Source of the DNA: Schumannella luteola
GTDB taxonomy: Bacteria; Actinomycetota; Actinomycetes; Actinomycetales; Microbacteriaceae
Assembly: GCF_013408685.1 (NCBI RefSeq)
Contig: NZ_JACBZY010000001.1
Coordinates: forward strand, 2,232,001-2,296,000
Length of the DNA: 64,000 nt
Direction: 5' to 3'
The notes beneath the pieces were generated by a model. That model saw only the letters and a list, made by a program, of their open reading frames with translations. It did not search any database and was not told the origin of the DNA. The position numbers were made by a program, and so were the translations under genes. This document shows positions 60,894 to 64,000 of this stretch, in pieces; within the stretch, counting starts at the first letter, position 1, and every line of letters begins with the position of its first letter.

Positions 60894-62062
60894 GCCCGCT
60901 TCTCGGCCGACGCCGCGACGCCGACGCGGAGGCGACCCGCGCCGCGGTCGCGGCGTACATCGACACCTTCGGCGAGGAGCCCGGCTGGCTCGACTTCGGT
61001 CGCTTCGGACCGATGGGGCGCGCCGCACTCGACGAGGAGGCGGGCCTGCGCCACGTGCTCGAACACGTGCGCTTCGGGGCCCTCGCGGTGACCGACGGCC
61101 AGCACGAGCGCGTGAAGCGGGCCGTCGCGGCGGTCACCGGCTTCCGGCCCGACCAGGTCGTCTTCCAGCCGAACACGACCCAGGCGCTGACCCACGCGAC
61201 CTACGGGGTGACCGGCGACATCGCGCTGTCGCTCGGCGAGTTCCCCGCGCTGCCCTTCGCGGTGCAGCGCGCGAGCGAGGTGCTCAAGGTCGGGGCGCCG
61301 CGCTGGCTCAGCACCGACCACGGACGGGTGACCCCGGGCAACCTGCGCGACCAGCTCGACTCGCGGGTGGCCGCCGTCGCGGTCTCGCTCGTCGACTACC
61401 GCACCGGCTACCTCGCCGACCTCGACGGCATCCGCCAGGTCATCGGCGACCGTCTGCTCATCGTCGACGCCATGCAGGGCTTCGGAGTGGTGGATGCGCC
61501 GCTGCACCTCGCCGACGTCGTCGCCGCGGGTGGACAGAAGTGGGTGCGCGCCGGTTGGGGCACCGGCTTCCTCGCCCTCAGTGACCGTGCGCTCGAACGT
61601 CTGACCCCGGTGTGGTCGGGCTGGACCGGCACCGATTCCCCGACGCAGCCGATGGACGAGGTGCTGCCGCCCGCCCGCGGCGCCGCCGCGTTCCAGCTGA
61701 CGAACGGCGACCCGGTCGCCCAGGCGCGCCTCGCCGCCGCGCTCGAGCAGCTCGCCGACCTCGGCGTCGATCTCGTGCAGGAGAAGGTCGCGAGCACCGT
61801 CTCGCGCATCATCGACCTCGCCGACGAGCACGGCATCCCGATCGCCTCGCCGCGCGCCGAAGACGAGCGCGCCGGCATCGTCGTGCTCGACCCCGGCGCC
61901 GACCGCCTCACGGCGCTCACCGCCGCGCTGCACAACCACGGCATCTCGGCGACGACGCGCGACGGTCGGGTGCGGCTCAGCCCGCACGCCTCGACGAGCG
62001 AGGAGACGCTCGAGATGCTCGCGTCGGCGCTGGTCTCGTTCGCGACGACCTCTCCGCTCTGA
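60890..62062 (+). CDS. Class V aminotransferase-like PLP enzyme
   Basis: The 390-residue PLP enzyme is of fold type I, with Lys in AAGGQKWVRAGWGTGFLAL and the phosphate- and ring-contacts FQPNTTQALTHATYG and VDAMQGFGVVDAPL. It resembles the kynureninase/isopenicillin-epimerase/cysteine-desulfurase superfamily; the fingerprint does not identify the substrate. GTG 60890 overlaps the uppS stop (GTGA), suggesting co-translation. It ends before a hairpin at 62133-62164. Confidence 0.87.
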   Translation: MSPLLGRRRDADAEATRAAVAAYIDTFGEEPGWLDFGRFGPMGRAALDEEAGLRHVLEHVRFGALAVTDGQHERVKRAVAAVTGFRPDQVVFQPNTTQALTHATYGVTGDIALSLGEFPALPFAVQRASEVLKVGAPRWLSTDHGRVTPGNLRDQLDSRVAAVAVSLVDYRTGYLADLDGIRQVIGDRLLIVDAMQGFGVVDAPLHLADVVAAGGQKWVRAGWGTGFLALSDRALERLTPVWSGWTGTDSPTQPMDEVLPPARGAAAFQLTNGDPVAQARLAAALEQLADLGVDLVQEKVASTVSRIIDLADEHGIPIASPRAEDERAGIVVLDPGADRLTALTAALHNHGISATTRDGRVRLSPHASTSEETLEMLASALVSFATTSPL

Positions 62063-62132
62063 CACCGCGGTGCCGCGTGCGTCGGGCGCGCACAGCCAGA
62101 GTTAACCGACACGACACATCCGCGGGCGTGTC

Positions 62133-62164
62133 TAAGCCAGCGGTGCGCGCCGCGCAGGCTTAGC
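62133..62164 (+). terminator. Hairpin after the aminotransferase gene
   Basis: CTAAGCC and GGCTTAG pair around an 18-nt GC-rich loop, about 70 bp past the aminotransferase stop. Confidence 0.5.
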
Positions 62165-62250
62165 GTCGGCCTTGTCAGACACGGCGTCTGACCGGAGCGG
62201 CCACATAAGTTCGCCTCCGACGAGCCCCCTGGTCGCTCTGTAAACAGGAA

Positions 62251-62269
62251 CCGGATGCCCCGCATCCGG
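62251..62269 (+). promoter_or_regulatory. Hairpin just upstream of phoH ribosome-binding site
   Basis: CCGGATGC and GCATCCGG form an 8-bp stem with a CCC loop, ending directly before CAAGGAG. It resembles the arrangement at rplY and may influence translation or mRNA 5'-end stability. Confidence 0.45.
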
Positions 62270-62283
62270 GCAAGGAGTGGCTA

Positions 62284-63654
62284 GTGCCCGCGCTCGACGA
62301 ATCCCTGCAGTCCTCGCCCATCGCCGCCGGAGAGACCAGCCGGCGCACCACCAGGAAGCAGGGGGAGCGCACGTACGTGCTCGACACCTCCGTGCTTCTC
62401 AGCGACCCGCACGCCCTGTTCCGCTTCGCGGAGCACTCGGTCGTGCTGCCGGTCGTGGTCATCGCCGAACTCGAGGCCAAGCGCCACGACCCCGAGATCG
62501 GCTACTTCGCGCGGCAGGCGCTGCGCCTTCTCGACGAGATGCGCATCGAGCACGAGCGCCTCGACTTCCCGATCCCGGTGGGGGATGCGGGCGGCAGCGT
62601 GCGCGTCGAGCTGAACCACTCCAACATGTCGGTGCTGCCCTCGGGGCTGCAGCTGAACGACAACGACTCGCGCATCCTCGCCGTCGCCCTCAACCTGGCT
62701 GGCGACGGCCTCGACGTCACGGTCGTCTCCAAAGACCTGCCGTTGCGCGTCAAGGCCGCCTCGATCGGCCTCGCCGCCGAGGAGTACCGCGCCGAGCTCG
62801 CCCCGCAGTCGGGCTGGACCGGCATGGCCGAGGTCGACCTGTCGAGCGAGCAGATGGCCGAGCTCTACGACGCCGACAAGCTGTCGACGCGCGCGGTCGC
62901 CGACCTGCCGATCAACACGAGCCTGGTGCTGCGCTCCGACCGGGGGAGCGCTCTCGGGCGGGTGACCGGCAAGGGCGAACTGAGCGTCGTGCGCGGCGAC
63001 CGGGACGTCTTCGGGCTGCACGGCCGCAGCGCCGAGCAGCGCCTCGCGATCGACCTGCTGCTCGACCCCGAGATCGGGATCGTGTCGCTGGGCGGCCGCG
63101 CCGGAACCGGCAAGAGCGCCCTCGCCCTCTGCGCCGGCCTCGAGGCCGTGCTCGAGAAGCAGCAGCACCGCAAGATCATGGTCTTCCGTCCGCTGTACGC
63201 GGTCGGCGGTCAGGAGCTCGGTTACCTGCCCGGCGACGCCCAGGAGAAGATGAACCCCTGGGGCCAGGCGGTGTTCGACACCCTCGGCGCGCTCGTCAGC
63301 GAGAACGTGCTCGAGGAGGTCATGGAGCGCGGGCTGCTCGAGGTGCTGCCGCTCACGCACATCCGCGGCCGCTCGCTGCACGACGCCTTCGTGATCGTGG
63401 ATGAGGCGCAGTCGCTCGAGCGCAACGTGCTGCTGACGGTGCTCTCGCGCATCGGCCAGAACTCGCGCGTCGTGCTCACCCACGACGTCGCGCAGCGCGA
63501 CAACCTGCGCGTCGGTCGGCACGACGGCGTCGCGAGCGTCATCGAGACGCTCAAGGGGCACCCGCTGTTCGCGCACATCACCCTGACCCGCTCCGAGCGC
63601 TCCGCCGTGGCGGCGCTCGTGACCGAGCTGCTGGAGTCGAACGAGCTCGCCTGA
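62284..63654 (+). CDS. phoH: PIN-PhoH fusion (PhoH2-type) RNA helicase/ribonuclease
   Basis: The 456-residue protein joins an N-terminal PIN nuclease ([13 protein letters not shown] with the catalytic Asp, [24 protein letters not shown], and [14 protein letters not shown]) to a PhoH ATPase domain ([16 protein letters not shown] Walker [16 protein letters not shown] Walker [10 protein letters not shown]). PhoH2 proteins unwind and cut RNA. In some mycobacteria a small antitoxin gene precedes them; none is seen here. GTG 62284 follows AAGGAG by 7 nt. A stable hairpin lies upstream and a long terminator follows. Confidence 0.95.
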   Translation: MPALDESLQSSPIAAGETSRRTTRKQGERTYVLDTSVLLSDPHALFRFAEHSVVLPVVVIAELEAKRHDPEIGYFARQALRLLDEMRIEHERLDFPIPVGDAGGSVRVELNHSNMSVLPSGLQLNDNDSRILAVALNLAGDGLDVTVVSKDLPLRVKAASIGLAAEEYRAELAPQSGWTGMAEVDLSSEQMAELYDADKLSTRAVADLPINTSLVLRSDRGSALGRVTGKGELSVVRGDRDVFGLHGRSAEQRLAIDLLLDPEIGIVSLGGRAGTGKSALALCAGLEAVLEKQQHRKIMVFRPLYAVGGQELGYLPGDAQEKMNPWGQAVFDTLGALVSENVLEEVMERGLLEVLPLTHIRGRSLHDAFVIVDEAQSLERNVLLTVLSRIGQNSRVVLTHDVAQRDNLRVGRHDGVASVIETLKGHPLFAHITLTRSERSAVAALVTELLESNELA

Positions 63655-63663
63655 TCGTCCCCG

Positions 63664-63729
63664 ACGACGGAGCCCGTCGCATCCTGCTCGCCCTTCGGTG
63701 GTGCGAGTGGATGCGGCGGGCTCCGTCGT
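63664..63729 (+). terminator. Long hairpin terminator after phoH
   Basis: ACGACGGAGCCCG pairs with CGGGCTCCGTCGT, and CGCATCC/GGATGCG with CTCGC/GCGAG inside. Confidence 0.82.
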
Positions 63730-63782
63730 GGGCGGATGCCGGCTGAAGCAGCCGTGAGGCGGTCCGGTGCGGCGCTGCCGCG

Positions 63783-64000
63783 TCAGCCGCCGATGTCGAG
63801 GCGCAGCGTCAGCACGTCGCCGACGTCGAGCTCGTGACTGTCTTGCACGGCCTTCTTGATCGGCACGATGAAGGTGCCGTCCTTGGGCCAGAGCGAGGTC
63901 GTCCAGGTCGTGGTCGCGCCGTCGCGGTCGAGGTGCACGCTGGCCGGGATCATGCCCCAGCCGTAGGTGACGGCGCCGGCGACCGCGTGGATCTCCGCGG
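63783..64000 (-). CDS. DUF1905 protein, C-terminal fragment
   Basis: About 71 codons are visible before the window ends; the start is outside. The sequence GWGMIPASVHLDRDG, TSLWPKDGTFIVPIKKAV and LDVGDVLTLRLDIGG follows the DUF1905 pattern: a small beta-barrel with Trp-Gly-Met-Ile-Pro and P-K-D-G-x-F-I-V-P-I-K. DUF1905 proteins are uncharacterised and common in actinobacteria. It converges on phoH. The family call is good because all motif blocks occur in order. Confidence 0.8.
   Translation of the reverse strand, partial: AEIHAVAGAVTYGWGMIPASVHLDRDGATTTWTTSLWPKDGTFIVPIKKAVQDSHELDVGDVLTLRLDIGG

Noticed and set aside
62063-62283. Small antitoxin gene before phoH, as in some mycobacteria
   Set aside because: I found no open frame with a start and ribosome-binding site in this gap; it holds hairpins only.

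Overview
The window is a GC-rich (roughly 70 percent) chromosomal segment of an actinobacterium, most likely in or near the Microbacteriaceae. Grounds for this are the high GC with strong third-position bias, frequent GTG starts, many genes with a TAnnnT box only 6-8 nt before the start codon (apparent leaderless transcripts), and typical actinobacterial families and order: rplY-pth-mfd, eno-ftsB-DUF501-subtilase-ndh, DUF4307, greA and ilvA, uppS, PIN-PhoH. No replicon origin, rRNA, insertion sequence, phage or CRISPR array was seen. One tRNA is present. Both ends cut genes: a secreted family 2 glycoside hydrolase on the left and a DUF1905 protein on the right.

Layout. 1-9.9 kb: GH2 gene fragment with an operator-like palindrome, a membrane protein, the rplY/pth/mfd block, then a RecQ-like helicase with a C-terminal phosphoribosyltransferase-like domain and an HNH endonuclease on the minus strand. 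9.9-27.4 kb: a DedA protein, a Ser/Thr kinase fused to a TM2 domain, an SDR, four regulators (three TetR, one CGNR), a GNAT, a CPBP protease, an MFS pump, RidA, MazG, an NAD-epimerase/TetR divergent pair with two clear operators, a two-gene ABC exporter and two tandem EamA transporters. 27.4-34 kb: hisS, eno, ftsB, DUF501, a membrane-anchored subtilase and NDH-2. 34-42.3 kb: a Cys/Met-type PLP enzyme, a SnoaL-like protein, a short UvrA paralogue, a LysM-type lipoprotein, a VOC protein, and an RtcB locus with a structured leader. 42.3-49.5 kb: the tRNA gene, a DUF2510-HIRAN protein, an Ig-like membrane protein, TetR, LemA, an M48 protease and a YcaQ-type protein. 49.5-64 kb: a four-gene ABC importer, an AI-2E-family permease overlapping ilvA, greA, small membrane or secreted proteins, a hemolysin-III homologue, uppS, a class V aminotransferase and PIN-PhoH.

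Functional picture. Most of the window is housekeeping: translation (rplY, pth, hisS, tRNA), transcription and its repair (mfd, greA), glycolysis (eno), division (ftsB), respiration (ndh), cell-wall lipid synthesis (uppS), nucleotide hygiene (mazG) and RNA repair or processing (rtcB, phoH). Between these lie small regulated transport modules. The most unusual items are a tRNA with a UAA anticodon but a very short variable loop, the rtcB leader (19-codon ORF ending in UAG in frame with rtcB, then three hairpins, plus another hairpin before the next gene), domain fusions (kinase-TM2, RecQ-PRTase), and a lower-GC lipoprotein/secreted-protein pair that contains a rare TTA codon.
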